DNA of 6,993 nucleotides from Collinsella sp. CAG:166. Lineage in GTDB: Bacteria > Actinomycetota > Coriobacteriia > Coriobacteriales > Coriobacteriaceae. Positions 1-5,913 of this stretch are shown piece after piece. Made by a program: the position numbers and the translations under genes. Numbering within the stretch: the stretch's first letter is position 1; every line of letters begins with the position of its first letter. The notes beneath the pieces are model-generated. The model was not told the DNA's origin and searched no databases. It saw only the letters and a list, made by a program, of their open reading frames with translations. The stretch covers positions 1 through 6,993 of the forward strand of contig FR878584.1 of NCBI GenBank assembly GCA_000434535.1, written 5' to 3'.

Positions 1-17
1 GTTCCCTGCAGCAGAAT

Positions 18-1874
18 TTACGCCGCCTCGTCGAATTGCGAGTTATATAGGTCGGCGTAGAAGCCGCCCTGGGCGAGCAACTCGTCGTGCGTGCCCTTCT
101 CGACGATATCGCCGTCGCGAATCACCAAGATCACGTCGGCGTTGCGGATCGTGGACAGGCGGTGCGCGATGACAAAGCTGGTGCGGCCCTGCATCAGCGC
201 ATCCATGGCGCGCTGAATGAGCTCCTCGGTACGGGTATCGACGTTGGAAGTCGCCTCGTCCAGAATCAGTGCCGGGCGGTCGGCCAAAATGGCACGGGCG
301 ATGGTCACGAGCTGGCGCTGACCCTGCGATAGGTTGGTGCCCTCCTCGTTGATCATAAAGTCGTAGCCACCGGCGAGCGTATGAATAAAGTGGTCGCAGC
401 GTGCGGCGCGCGCAGCGGCCTCGACCTCGGCATCGCTCGCGTCGGGGCGTCCGTAGCGGATGTTCTCGCGGATGGTGCCGTTAAACAGCCAGGTGTCCTG
501 CAGCACCATGGCAAACTCGCCGCGCAGTGCCGCGCGGTCCCAGTCGCGCACATCGACGCCCTCGACACGCAGCGAGCCGCCGTCCACGTCGTAGAAGCGC
601 TGCAGCAGCTTAATGAGCGTGGTCTTGCCGGCGCCGGTGGGGCCGACGATGGCGATGGTCTGGCCGGGCTGCGCCTCGCAGCTAAAGTCGTGGATGATGG
701 TCTTGTCGGGCGTGTAGCCAAACTTGACATGGTCAAACACCACGTGGCCGGGGCGCTTCTCGGGAATCTGCGCGTCGGCCTTCTGCTCCTCCTCGGGCGC
801 GGCCAGGAACTCAAACACGCGCTCGGTGGCGGCGGCCATCGACTGCATCGTGTTGCTCACGTTGCCCAGCTGCTGCACGGGTTGCGTAAAGTTTCGAACG
901 TACTGGATAAAGCTCTGGATGTCGCCGGGCGTGGCATTGCCGGTCAGCGCGAGCTGCGCGCCCACCACGACGACGCCCACGTAGCCCATGTTGCCCACCA
1001 AGCTCATAAGCGGCATCATCAGGCCCGACAGGAACTGCGAGCGCCAGCCACTAATAAAGAGACGGTCGTTTTGACGGTCGAACTCTTCAATCGAGGCCTC
1101 GGCGCGGTCGAACACCTGAATGACGTTCTGGCCGGCAAAGTCCTCCTCGATAATGCCGTTGACGGCGCCCAGAACCTGCTGTTGCTCGCGGAAGTACGGC
1201 TGCGAGAAGTGAATCATCACGGTCAGGATAATCGCGGCGGCCGGCAGCGTGAGCACGGTGACGCCGGTAAGCGGCAGGCTGATCGAAAGCATCATGACGA
1301 GCACGCCGATAATCTGCGTGACGGACGTAATAAGCTGCGTCACGCTCTGGTTGAGCGACTGGCCGAGCGTATCGACGTCGTTGGTGATGCGGCTGAGCAC
1401 GTCGCCCTTGCTGTGGCCGTTGAAGTAACTCATCGGAACGACAGCGATCTTGGCGGCGATTTCCTTGCGCATGCGATAACAAATCTTTTGCGTGACGCCG
1501 GTCATGAGCCAGCCTTGGATCAGGCTGCAGACAGAGCTCGCCAGATACAGACAGAGCAAAAAGCCGAGCGTCTTGGCGATCCAGTCAAAGTCGACATCGC
1601 CGGTGCCGTTGACCTTGGCGACCAGGCCTTCGAACAGTTTGGTGGTGACCTGGCCGAGCACCTTGGGCCCCACAATGTTAAAGATGACCGAGCACACGGC
1701 AAAGGCGACGGCGGCAAACACGGCAATCTTGTGCTGACCGATATAGCCAAGCAGCTGCCTCATGGTGCCCTTAAAGTCCTTGGCCTTTTCGCCGCGACGC
1801 ATGCCGCCCATGCGGCCCATGGGACCACGCTGGCGGGTGGGCTTGGGAATCTGAGTCTTGGTCTCGTCTGCCAT
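18..1874 (-). CDS. ABC exporter half-transporter (membrane domain fused to ATPase), catalytic-site partner
   Basis: A 618-residue type IV (ABCB-like) exporter half: six membrane helices (about residues 48-330), then one nucleotide-binding domain (about 375-610). Visible motifs are an A-loop Tyr387, Walker A GPTGAGKT (411-418), Q-loop Gln459, signature LSQGQ (515-519), Walker B ALILDE with catalytic Glu540, D-loop SNVD (543-546) and switch His571. Walker B and the switch His are canonical, but the signature has Gln in place of the second-position Gly of LSGGQ. The cytoplasmic N-terminus (1-37) is basic and Gly/Met-rich. The ATG overlaps the upstream stop as TAATG and is preceded by AAGGAGG with 9-nt spacing, which fixes the start. 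It pairs with the 789-residue half encoded just upstream, most likely as an inner-membrane-type heterodimeric drug or toxic-compound exporter of the LmrCD/BmrCD/TM287-288 type. The substrate is unknown. The last gene of the operon; its terminator lies outside the window. Confidence 0.95.
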   Translation of the reverse strand: MADETKTQIPKPTRQRGPMGRMGGMRRGEKAKDFKGTMRQLLGYIGQHKIAVFAAVAFAVCSVIFNIVGPKVLGQVTTKLFEGLVAKVNGTGDVDFDWIAKTLGFLLCLYLASSVCSLIQGWLMTGVTQKICYRMRKEIAAKIAVVPMSYFNGHSKGDVLSRITNDVDTLGQSLNQSVTQLITSVTQIIGVLVMMLSISLPLTGVTVLTLPAAAIILTVMIHFSQPYFREQQQVLGAVNGIIEEDFAGQNVIQVFDRAEASIEEFDRQNDRLFISGWRSQFLSGLMMPLMSLVGNMGYVGVVVVGAQLALTGNATPGDIQSFIQYVRNFTQPVQQLGNVSNTMQSMAAATERVFEFLAAPEEEQKADAQIPEKRPGHVVFDHVKFGYTPDKTIIHDFSCEAQPGQTIAIVGPTGAGKTTLIKLLQRFYDVDGGSLRVEGVDVRDWDRAALRGEFAMVLQDTWLFNGTIRENIRYGRPDASDAEVEAAARAARCDHFIHTLAGGYDFMINEEGTNLSQGQRQLVTIARAILADRPALILDEATSNVDTRTEELIQRAMDALMQGRTSFVIAHRLSTIRNADVILVIRDGDIVEKGTHDELLAQGGFYADLYNSQFDEAA

Positions 1875-4243
1875 TAGCGCTCGCCTCCTTCCGTGACGGC
1901 TGCAATTTCTTCTTGGGTAAGCCCCAGCTCCTCGGCGGAAAGCTGCGACTGTGCGATCTCCAGGTACGGCGGGCAGCTGCGCAGCAGCTCCTCGTGCGTA
2001 CCGGTGCCCACCACGTGGCCGTCGTCGAGCACGATAATCTGGTCGGCGTGCATGATGGTCGCGATGCGCTGGGCCACGACCACGAGTGCGGCGTCGGTAA
2101 CGTTTTTGGCCAGCTCCTCGCGCAGGCGCGCGTCGGTCTTGTAGTCGAGGGCACTAAACGAGTCATCGAACACCACAACCTCGGGCTTTTTGGCCAATGC
2201 GCGGGCGATGGCCAAGCGCTGGCGCTGACCACCCGAGACATTGGAGCCTCCCTGGCTGATGGGGGAGTCGTAGCCGCCCTCGCGCTCGGCGATAAAGTCC
2301 TCGGCCTGGGCGATGCGTGCCGCCCGGTGCATGTCATCATCGCTCACCATGTCGCCGGCAAACTTGAGGTTGCTCTCGACGGTGCCCGAGAACAGGCGAC
2401 CCTGCTGCGGGATATAACCAATACGGCGACGCAGCTCGGAAAGGGTCATGTCGCGCACGTCGATACCGTCGAGCGAAATGCTGCCGCCCGTGACGTCGTA
2501 CAGGCGCGGAATCAACTGCACGAGCGTGGACTTGCCCGAGCCTGTGGAGCCAATGATGCCGAGCATCTGACCGGCATGCGTGGTGAAGTTCACGCCGCTG
2601 ATGACGTCGGCACGGGCATCGGGATACTGGAAGCTCACGTCGCGGAAGGTGAGCTCACCGCGCGGCGCGCTGGCCGCGGGCAGTTTGGGCGAGACAGGGT
2701 CGTTGATGCTCGTGGGGCAGGTGATGACCTCTTCCACGCGCTCGGCTGCGACCTCGGCACGGGGCAGGATGACCGAAACCATGGTGAGGATCATAAACGC
2801 CATGACGATCTGCATGGTGTAGGAGATAAACGCCATCATGTTGCCGACCTGCATCACGCCGTCGGACACGCCCTGCGCGCCAAACCAGACGATAAGCACA
2901 GTGATGCAGTTCATGACGAGCATCATGAGCGGCATCATAAAGCTCATGGCGCGGTTGGTGTAGAGCTGCGTGGTCATCAGGTCGAGCGAAGCCTTGTCAA
3001 AACGCTCGAGCTCATGTTCCTCGCGGTTGAACGAGCGGATGGGCATAAGGCCGTCGAGCAGCTCGCGGGCGGTAAGGTTCACACGGTCCACAAAGCTCTG
3101 CATCTTTTTGAACTTGGGCATGGTGAGGCCCATGAGCACGCCGACAACGGCCGAAACCGCGATAATGGCCACGGCGATGGTCCACTCCAGACCGGTATGG
3201 TTGGCCAGGACGCGCATGACGGCGACGATGCCCATGACGGGGGCCATCAGGCACATGCGGATAAACAGGGTTGCGGCCATCTGGATCTGCTGAATGTCGT
3301 TGGTGCAGCGGGTGATGAGCGAGGCCTGGCTAAACTTGCCCACCTCGGCTGGCGAGAAGTGCATAACCTTGTTGAAGGTCTCGCGGCGCAGGTCGCGGGC
3401 GATGGAGCAGGCGGTGCGCGAAGCCACGGCACCGGTCAGGATGGTGGCGACGAGCGATACCAGGCACAGCCCAAACATCGTGGTCGCCATGCGGCTCAGG
3501 TAGGCGTTCTGCACGTCGGCGGGGTCGATGCCCTGTGCCTTGTACTCGTCCTGTACATAGCTCACGGCGCGCTGGGTGACGATGGAGCCCGACATGGAGC
3601 CCATTTTGTCTGCCATTTGGTTGGCGCCCTCGACGAGCTTGCTTTGGTCTACCAGACCGCCCTTGACACCCAGGCGCAGGCTCTTCATGGTGATCTTACC
3701 GCCGTCGGCATCAATCTGCTTTTGCATGTTCTGCGCCGCCGCGGCTTTCTGCTGCATCTCGGCGAGCTGCTCGGGCGTCATTGCCGCCATCTGCTCGGGG
3801 GTGGGCATGGCCTGAGCGGCGCCGCCATCGCTTGCCTCGGTAGATGCGCCGGTCATGTCGCCCATGGAGTTGGCATCGATGCCCTGGTTGAACGAAAGGA
3901 CGACAGTCTCGGGCAGGCTCATGATGTCGGCAATCTTGCCGCCGTCGGCACGCTCCTCCTCGGTGCCCTTGTACGTTCGAATGCCGTTATTGTCCGCCTT
4001 GCTAAACACGGCCTCCACAGCCTTGGCATCCTTGGAGCTCATAAAGAGTTCGAGGTCGTCGAGCGATTCGGCACGGATGGTGTCAGGTACGGGCGAGGCG
4101 ATACCGCCTTGCTGCACACCCACGTCGACGATGTCGCTCATATACGTAGGCAGCGCCAGATCGGCGTTGCAGCTGATTACGATAAGTACGATAGCTGCGA
4201 ACAGTGCCAGGATATGTTTTTTAAAGAGCTTGAGAATCCTCAT
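1874..4243 (-). CDS. ABC exporter half-transporter with degenerate ATP site and large extracellular insert
   Basis: A 789-residue ABCB-type exporter half, about 200 residues longer than the usual ~580. TM1 is near residues 8-33, followed by a hydrophilic insert of about 40-248, then TM2 (252-275), TM3/TM4 (328-374), TM5 (433-457), TM6 (468-494) and the ATPase domain (about 528-760). The insert lies between TM1 and TM2 and is therefore predicted to be outside the cell; residues 141-180 are rich in Ala, Gln and Met. ATPase motifs: Walker A GSTGSGKS (565-572), Q-loop near 613, signature VSGGQ (669-673), and Walker B VVVFD followed by Asp694 where the catalytic Glu should be. The switch-loop His is replaced by Gln725. 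These changes, with LSQGQ in the partner, define one degenerate site in a heterodimer. The reading frame stays open upstream to 4462, but ATG 4243 has AGGAGAG 7 nt upstream and overlaps the marR stop as ATGA, so it is chosen. Export function is well supported; the substrate is unknown. Confidence 0.93.
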   Translation of the reverse strand: MRILKLFKKHILALFAAIVLIVISCNADLALPTYMSDIVDVGVQQGGIASPVPDTIRAESLDDLELFMSSKDAKAVEAVFSKADNNGIRTYKGTEEERADGGKIADIMSLPETVVLSFNQGIDANSMGDMTGASTEASDGGAAQAMPTPEQMAAMTPEQLAEMQQKAAAAQNMQKQIDADGGKITMKSLRLGVKGGLVDQSKLVEGANQMADKMGSMSGSIVTQRAVSYVQDEYKAQGIDPADVQNAYLSRMATTMFGLCLVSLVATILTGAVASRTACSIARDLRRETFNKVMHFSPAEVGKFSQASLITRCTNDIQQIQMAATLFIRMCLMAPVMGIVAVMRVLANHTGLEWTIAVAIIAVSAVVGVLMGLTMPKFKKMQSFVDRVNLTARELLDGLMPIRSFNREEHELERFDKASLDLMTTQLYTNRAMSFMMPLMMLVMNCITVLIVWFGAQGVSDGVMQVGNMMAFISYTMQIVMAFMILTMVSVILPRAEVAAERVEEVITCPTSINDPVSPKLPAASAPRGELTFRDVSFQYPDARADVISGVNFTTHAGQMLGIIGSTGSGKSTLVQLIPRLYDVTGGSISLDGIDVRDMTLSELRRRIGYIPQQGRLFSGTVESNLKFAGDMVSDDDMHRAARIAQAEDFIAEREGGYDSPISQGGSNVSGGQRQRLAIARALAKKPEVVVFDDSFSALDYKTDARLREELAKNVTDAALVVVAQRIATIMHADQIIVLDDGHVVGTGTHEELLRSCPPYLEIAQSQLSAEELGLTQEEIAAVTEGGER
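1884..1890 (-). promoter_or_regulatory. Ribosome binding site of the 618-aa ABC gene
   Basis: AAGGAGG on the minus strand, 9 nt before ATG 1874, located within the last codons of the upstream ABC gene. Together with the TAATG junction it indicates translational coupling, which would help keep the two halves of the heterodimer at equal levels. Confidence 0.85.
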
Positions 4244-4689
4244 TCGGCATCTCTCCTTTCTTGATTGCGGTCGATAATTTCGTTGGCACGCCTTAGAAGA
4301 CGCACCATCTCTTGGGTATCTGTTTCGCCAAGCTGCTCGAGGAAGGCCGCGGTGCGGTCCTCGAATTCCCGACGTTTGATTTCGATAACCTGGAATCCTT
4401 TGTCGGTCACCGTGACGTGTACGCGACGACGGTCGGTCTTTGAGTGCTCGCGCTCGACCCAACCCTTGGCCTCGAGGGCGCGCAGGATATTGGCGATACG
4501 GGCGCTCGAAACCCAGGCACGATCGGCGAGTTCGCTCGGTGTGAGTGAGCCGCCGGCGCGCATGAGGGCGCGCATGACGGCCATCTCGCCGCCGAGAGCT
4601 TTGTCCGCAAAGCGCGAAATTCGCTGATGCATGCTGCCAAACTCAGTTAAGAGCTGACGCCCAAGCTCATGGAAATCGGTATCTTCCAC
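4240..4689 (-). CDS. MarR-family winged-helix transcriptional regulator
   Basis: A 149-residue protein, normal length for MarR. The winged helix spans about residues 34-98: helix-turn-helix with TPSELADRAWV (50-60) followed by a recognition helix at about 61-75, then the wing with the family-typical Asp86-Arg87-Arg88 and the VTVTDKG segment (92-98). N- and C-terminal helices would form the dimer interface. MarR proteins are dimeric repressors, commonly released by phenolic or drug-like ligands, and often control an adjacent exporter. Here the gene is first in the operon and its TGA overlaps the start of the first ABC gene (ATGA), so it probably represses its own operon. The start is GTG, with AGGGG 6 nt upstream; the next in-frame ATG (residue 20) has no ribosome site and would trim the N-terminal dimer helix. 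The ligand and operator are not known; candidate dyads lie in the upstream region. Confidence 0.93.
   Translation of the reverse strand: MEDTDFHELGRQLLTEFGSMHQRISRFADKALGGEMAVMRALMRAGGSLTPSELADRAWVSSARIANILRALEAKGWVEREHSKTDRRRVHVTVTDKGFQVIEIKRREFEDRTAAFLEQLGETDTQEMVRLLRRANEIIDRNQERRDAE
4251..4258 (-). promoter_or_regulatory. Ribosome binding site of the 789-aa ABC gene
   Basis: On the minus strand AAGGAGAG lies 7 nt before ATG 4243. It sits inside the 3' end of marR. It decides the start, because the frame is open for another 73 codons upstream with no comparable site, and that extension is the marR coding sequence in another frame. Confidence 0.85.
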
Positions 4690-4707
4690 CGAAAACCCCT
4701 AACACTA

Positions 4708-4726
4708 GAAACTATTTCCGGTGAAA
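4708..4726. promoter_or_regulatory. Possible MarR operator next to marR start
   Basis: GAAA-CTA-TTTC (4708-4718) is an inverted repeat with a 3-nt centre, and TTTC-CGGT-GAAA (4715-4726) overlaps it, giving three alternating GAAA/TTTC/GAAA blocks. It sits 19-37 nt upstream of the marR GTG, where an autorepressor could block transcription. The arms are only 4 bp, so chance is a real alternative. Confidence 0.25.
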
Positions 4727-4755
4727 GATGATACCCTTGCACGCGCACCCTATAC

Positions 4756-4784
4756 GGTAGATTTTTGGGTCATGCCTAGAAAAC
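4756..4784 (+). repeat. Imperfect ~29-bp direct repeat, copy A
   Basis: Begins GGTAGATTTTTGGG and continues through CATG into an A-rich end. It matches copy B (4831-4858) at about 22 of 29 aligned positions, with one single-base gap before CATG. Each copy is itself a rough dyad around CATG, with GGG on the left and C-rich then A-rich sequence on the right. Confidence 0.55.
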
Positions 4785-4830
4785 AATCTTTAGGCGACCT
4801 CCGTACACCGTCGGTATCAGCAAAGTTAGG

Positions 4831-4858
4831 GGTAGATCTCTGGGCATGTCCCAAAAAA
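4831..4858 (+). repeat. Imperfect ~29-bp direct repeat, copy B
   Basis: Begins GGTAGATCTCTGGG, then CATG, and ends in an A-run; same orientation as copy A, 75 bp downstream. It contains TGGG-CATGT-CCCA (4841-4853), a short hairpin-capable dyad. It could be a protein binding site, or a member of a dispersed intergenic repeat; the window alone cannot tell. Confidence 0.55.
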
Positions 4859-4860
4859 AA

Positions 4861-4877
4861 TACCTGGTTGCTAGGTA
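4861..4877. promoter_or_regulatory. 17-bp operator-like dyad
   Basis: TACCTGG-TTG-CTAGGTA: 7-bp arms with one mismatch around a 3-nt centre. Size and symmetry suit a dimeric winged-helix repressor such as MarR. It overlaps the -35-like element of the plus-strand promoter candidate at 4868-4895, so binding there could control the SDR gene, or the divergent marR operon. Confidence 0.4.
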
Positions 4878-4895
4878 ATATAAAGAGCGTATAAA
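4868..4895 (+). promoter_or_regulatory. Candidate promoter toward the SDR gene (upstream)
   Basis: TTGCTA (4868-4873), 16-bp spacer, TATAAA (4890-4895): 4/6 and 5/6 matches to the sigma-70-type consensus in an AT-rich stretch. It would give a leader of about 150 nt before the SDR start. It is flanked on both sides by dyads, as expected for a regulated promoter. Confidence 0.4.
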
Positions 4896-4910
4896 GAATT
4901 AAAATAATTC
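4896..4910. promoter_or_regulatory. Perfect AT-rich dyad, possible operator
   Basis: GAATTA-AAA-TAATTC, perfect 6-bp arms, directly after the -10-like element at 4890-4895 and so over the predicted transcription start. AT-rich DNA makes short palindromes commoner by chance, which lowers the weight of this call. Confidence 0.35.
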
Positions 4911-4960
4911 AATAATTGTAGCGTTTCAAAGAACTATTATGCACGCGGTTAGGCGAGGGG

Positions 4961-4994
4961 TTGTCACCACCATGACGACTGGGACTCATATAAT
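4961..4994 (+). promoter_or_regulatory. Candidate promoter toward the SDR gene (proximal), with dyad
   Basis: A perfect -10 hexamer TATAAT (4989-4994) lies about 60 bp before the SDR start. The nearest -35-like TTGTCA (4961-4966) is 22 bp upstream, which is too far for a normal promoter, so use might need an activator. TTGTCA-CCACCA-TGACGA (4961-4978) is a dyad with 6-bp arms and one mismatch, placed where an activator or repressor could act. Confidence 0.35.
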
Positions 4995-5040
4995 CGCCAC
5001 GTGCGATGCTCCAACTTCCCGCGAGGAGACACCTTATATA

Positions 5041-5047
5041 AAGGGGG
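5041..5047 (+). promoter_or_regulatory. Ribosome binding site of the SDR gene
   Basis: AAGGGGG, 8 nt before ATG 5056. The frame is open back to 4939, but the earlier ATGs lack such a site and a TATAAT lies inside that extension, so 5056 is preferred. Confidence 0.7.
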
Positions 5048-5055
5048 ATGGAGTC

Positions 5056-5805
5056 ATGGCATTTGACTTCACGGGCAAGACCGCGATTGTCACGGGCGGC
5101 ACTCAGGGCATTGGCCTCGAGATCGCCAAGGGCATCGTCGCGGGCGGCGGACATGTCGCGCTCATCGCAAGGAACGCTGCTAAGGGCGAGGCCGCGGTGG
5201 CCGAGCTTGGCGAGGGCAACAAGTTCTATCAGCTCGATGTCGCCGATGCACCCAAGGCGCGCGAGACTGTCGAGCAGATTTTTACGGACCTGCCGCAAAC
5301 CAACATCCTGATCAACTGCGCTGGCGTCATCAGCACCAAGAAGTTCGACGAGATCGATGACACCGAGTGGCGTCGCACCATCGACATCAACCTCAACGGT
5401 ACCTTCACTATGATGAACGCCGTGTACCCGCACTTTAAGGCGGCCCATGCCGGCACTATCGTCAACGTGAGCTCTGTCGCTGGCAAGATCGGTGGCGGCC
5501 TGCTCGGCACCGCGGCCTACGCGAGCTCTAAGGCCGGTGTCAACGGCCTGACCAAGGCAGTCGCCAAGGAAGGCGGCAAGTTTGGCGTCCGCTGTAACGC
5601 CGTGTGCCCGTCGCTCACCCTTACTGATATGACCTCGATTCTCTCTGACGAGAACTCTCAGCGCATCATCAACGGTATTCCTCTGGGCCGCGCCGCCCAG
5701 GCCAGCGAGCCTGCGCAGATGGTGCTGTTCTTCGCTTCCGATCTCGCCAGCTTCGTGAACGGCGAGATCGGTGACTGCGACGGCGGCATCGTCCTGGACG
5801 GGTAA
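5056..5805 (+). CDS. Classical short-chain dehydrogenase/reductase (KduD/FabG-like), probable sugar-acid oxidoreductase
   Basis: A 249-residue cytosolic NAD(P)-dependent oxidoreductase of typical SDR length. Rossmann motif TGGTQGIG (13-20), Asp61 in the LDV motif, NCAG (87-90), and the catalytic tetrad Asn112, Ser140, Tyr155, Lys159 (YASSK) are all present, so it should be active. Arg39 after the second beta strand, with no Asp there, favours NADP(H); this is an inference. The usual Pro-Gly after the sixth strand is Pro-Ser (185-186), and the Ser-Tyr spacing is two residues longer than in E. coli FabG. The next gene on the same strand is a 2-keto-3-deoxygluconate permease, which points to a KduD-like ketone/alcohol step on a keto-deoxy sugar acid. 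SDR sequence alone does not fix the substrate, and a FabG-type or other sugar dehydrogenase remains possible. A terminator-like hairpin follows the stop. Confidence 0.93.
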   Translation: MAFDFTGKTAIVTGGTQGIGLEIAKGIVAGGGHVALIARNAAKGEAAVAELGEGNKFYQLDVADAPKARETVEQIFTDLPQTNILINCAGVISTKKFDEIDDTEWRRTIDINLNGTFTMMNAVYPHFKAAHAGTIVNVSSVAGKIGGGLLGTAAYASSKAGVNGLTKAVAKEGGKFGVRCNAVCPSLTLTDMTSILSDENSQRIINGIPLGRAAQASEPAQMVLFFASDLASFVNGEIGDCDGGIVLDG

Positions 5806-5824
5806 TACCCCGCGACGATTATTC

Positions 5825-5864
5825 GGCGACGGCTCCTGCGACTCGGGACCGTCGCCTTCTTTCT
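5825..5864 (+). terminator. Rho-independent terminator-like hairpin after the SDR gene
   Basis: GGCGACGG (5825-5832) pairs perfectly with CCGTCGCC (5849-5856); after one mismatch the stem continues with TCC/GGG including a wobble pair. It is followed by TTCTTTCT (5857-5864), an interrupted T-tract. It starts 20 nt after the SDR stop and ends 49 nt before kdgT, so it would end or attenuate SDR transcription before kdgT. Confidence 0.75.
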
Positions 5865-5900
5865 GACATAGGCGCGTGCGGCTACGATTCGCATGCATCC

Positions 5901-5907
5901 AAAGGAG
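5901..5907 (+). promoter_or_regulatory. Ribosome binding site of kdgT
   Basis: AAAGGAG, 6 nt before ATG 5914. An in-frame ATG at 5893 lies upstream of this site and would place it inside the coding region, so 5914 is the start. Confidence 0.85.
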
Positions 5908-5913
5908 ATATAT

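Larger units (their letters stand above)
4690..5055. other. Divergent intergenic region between the marR-ABC operon and the SDR gene
   Basis: 366 bp without a convincing gene and visibly more AT-rich than the flanking genes, especially 4855-4920. It must hold the control elements for both directions. Contents seen: alternating GAAA/TTTC blocks just upstream of marR (4708-4726), two imperfect direct repeats (4756-4784, 4831-4858), a 17-bp dyad (4861-4877), a plus-strand promoter-like pair (4868-4895), a perfect 6-bp-arm dyad (4896-4910), and a TATAAT (4989-4994) preceded by a further dyad (4961-4978). No clear minus-strand -35/-10 pair for marR was found; isolated -10-like TATCAT (4733-4728) and TATATT (4882-4877) are present on that strand. 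Confidence 0.8.

Noticed and set aside
381..1877. A 498-codon open frame on the plus strand, opposite the smaller ABC gene
   Set aside because: Same shadow effect: no recognisable domain, biased composition, and no suitable ribosome site seen.
1913..4264. A 783-codon open frame on the plus strand, opposite the larger ABC gene
   Set aside because: The translation is rich in His, Asp, Gly and Ala with no membrane or domain pattern. It is the usual antisense shadow of a GC-rich gene with third-position bias, and the minus-strand product has all ABC motifs.
4244..4462. A 73-codon N-terminal extension of the larger ABC gene
   Set aside because: It lies wholly inside marR in another frame, is Arg/Pro-rich and unlike an exporter N-terminus, and ATG 4243 has its own ribosome site and begins directly with the expected basic stretch and TM1.
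4756..4858. Repeat pair as a minimal CRISPR array
   Set aside because: Only two diverged copies, no third repeat, no matching spacer layout and no cas genes nearby.
4939..5055. A 39-residue N-terminal extension of the SDR
   Set aside because: SDRs of this class begin a few residues before the first beta strand, as the 5056 start does. The extension contains a TATAAT and no good ribosome site.
4909..5898. A 329-codon minus-strand open frame opposite the SDR gene
   Set aside because: No recognisable domain; the plus strand has an intact SDR with complete catalytic residues, so this is a shadow.
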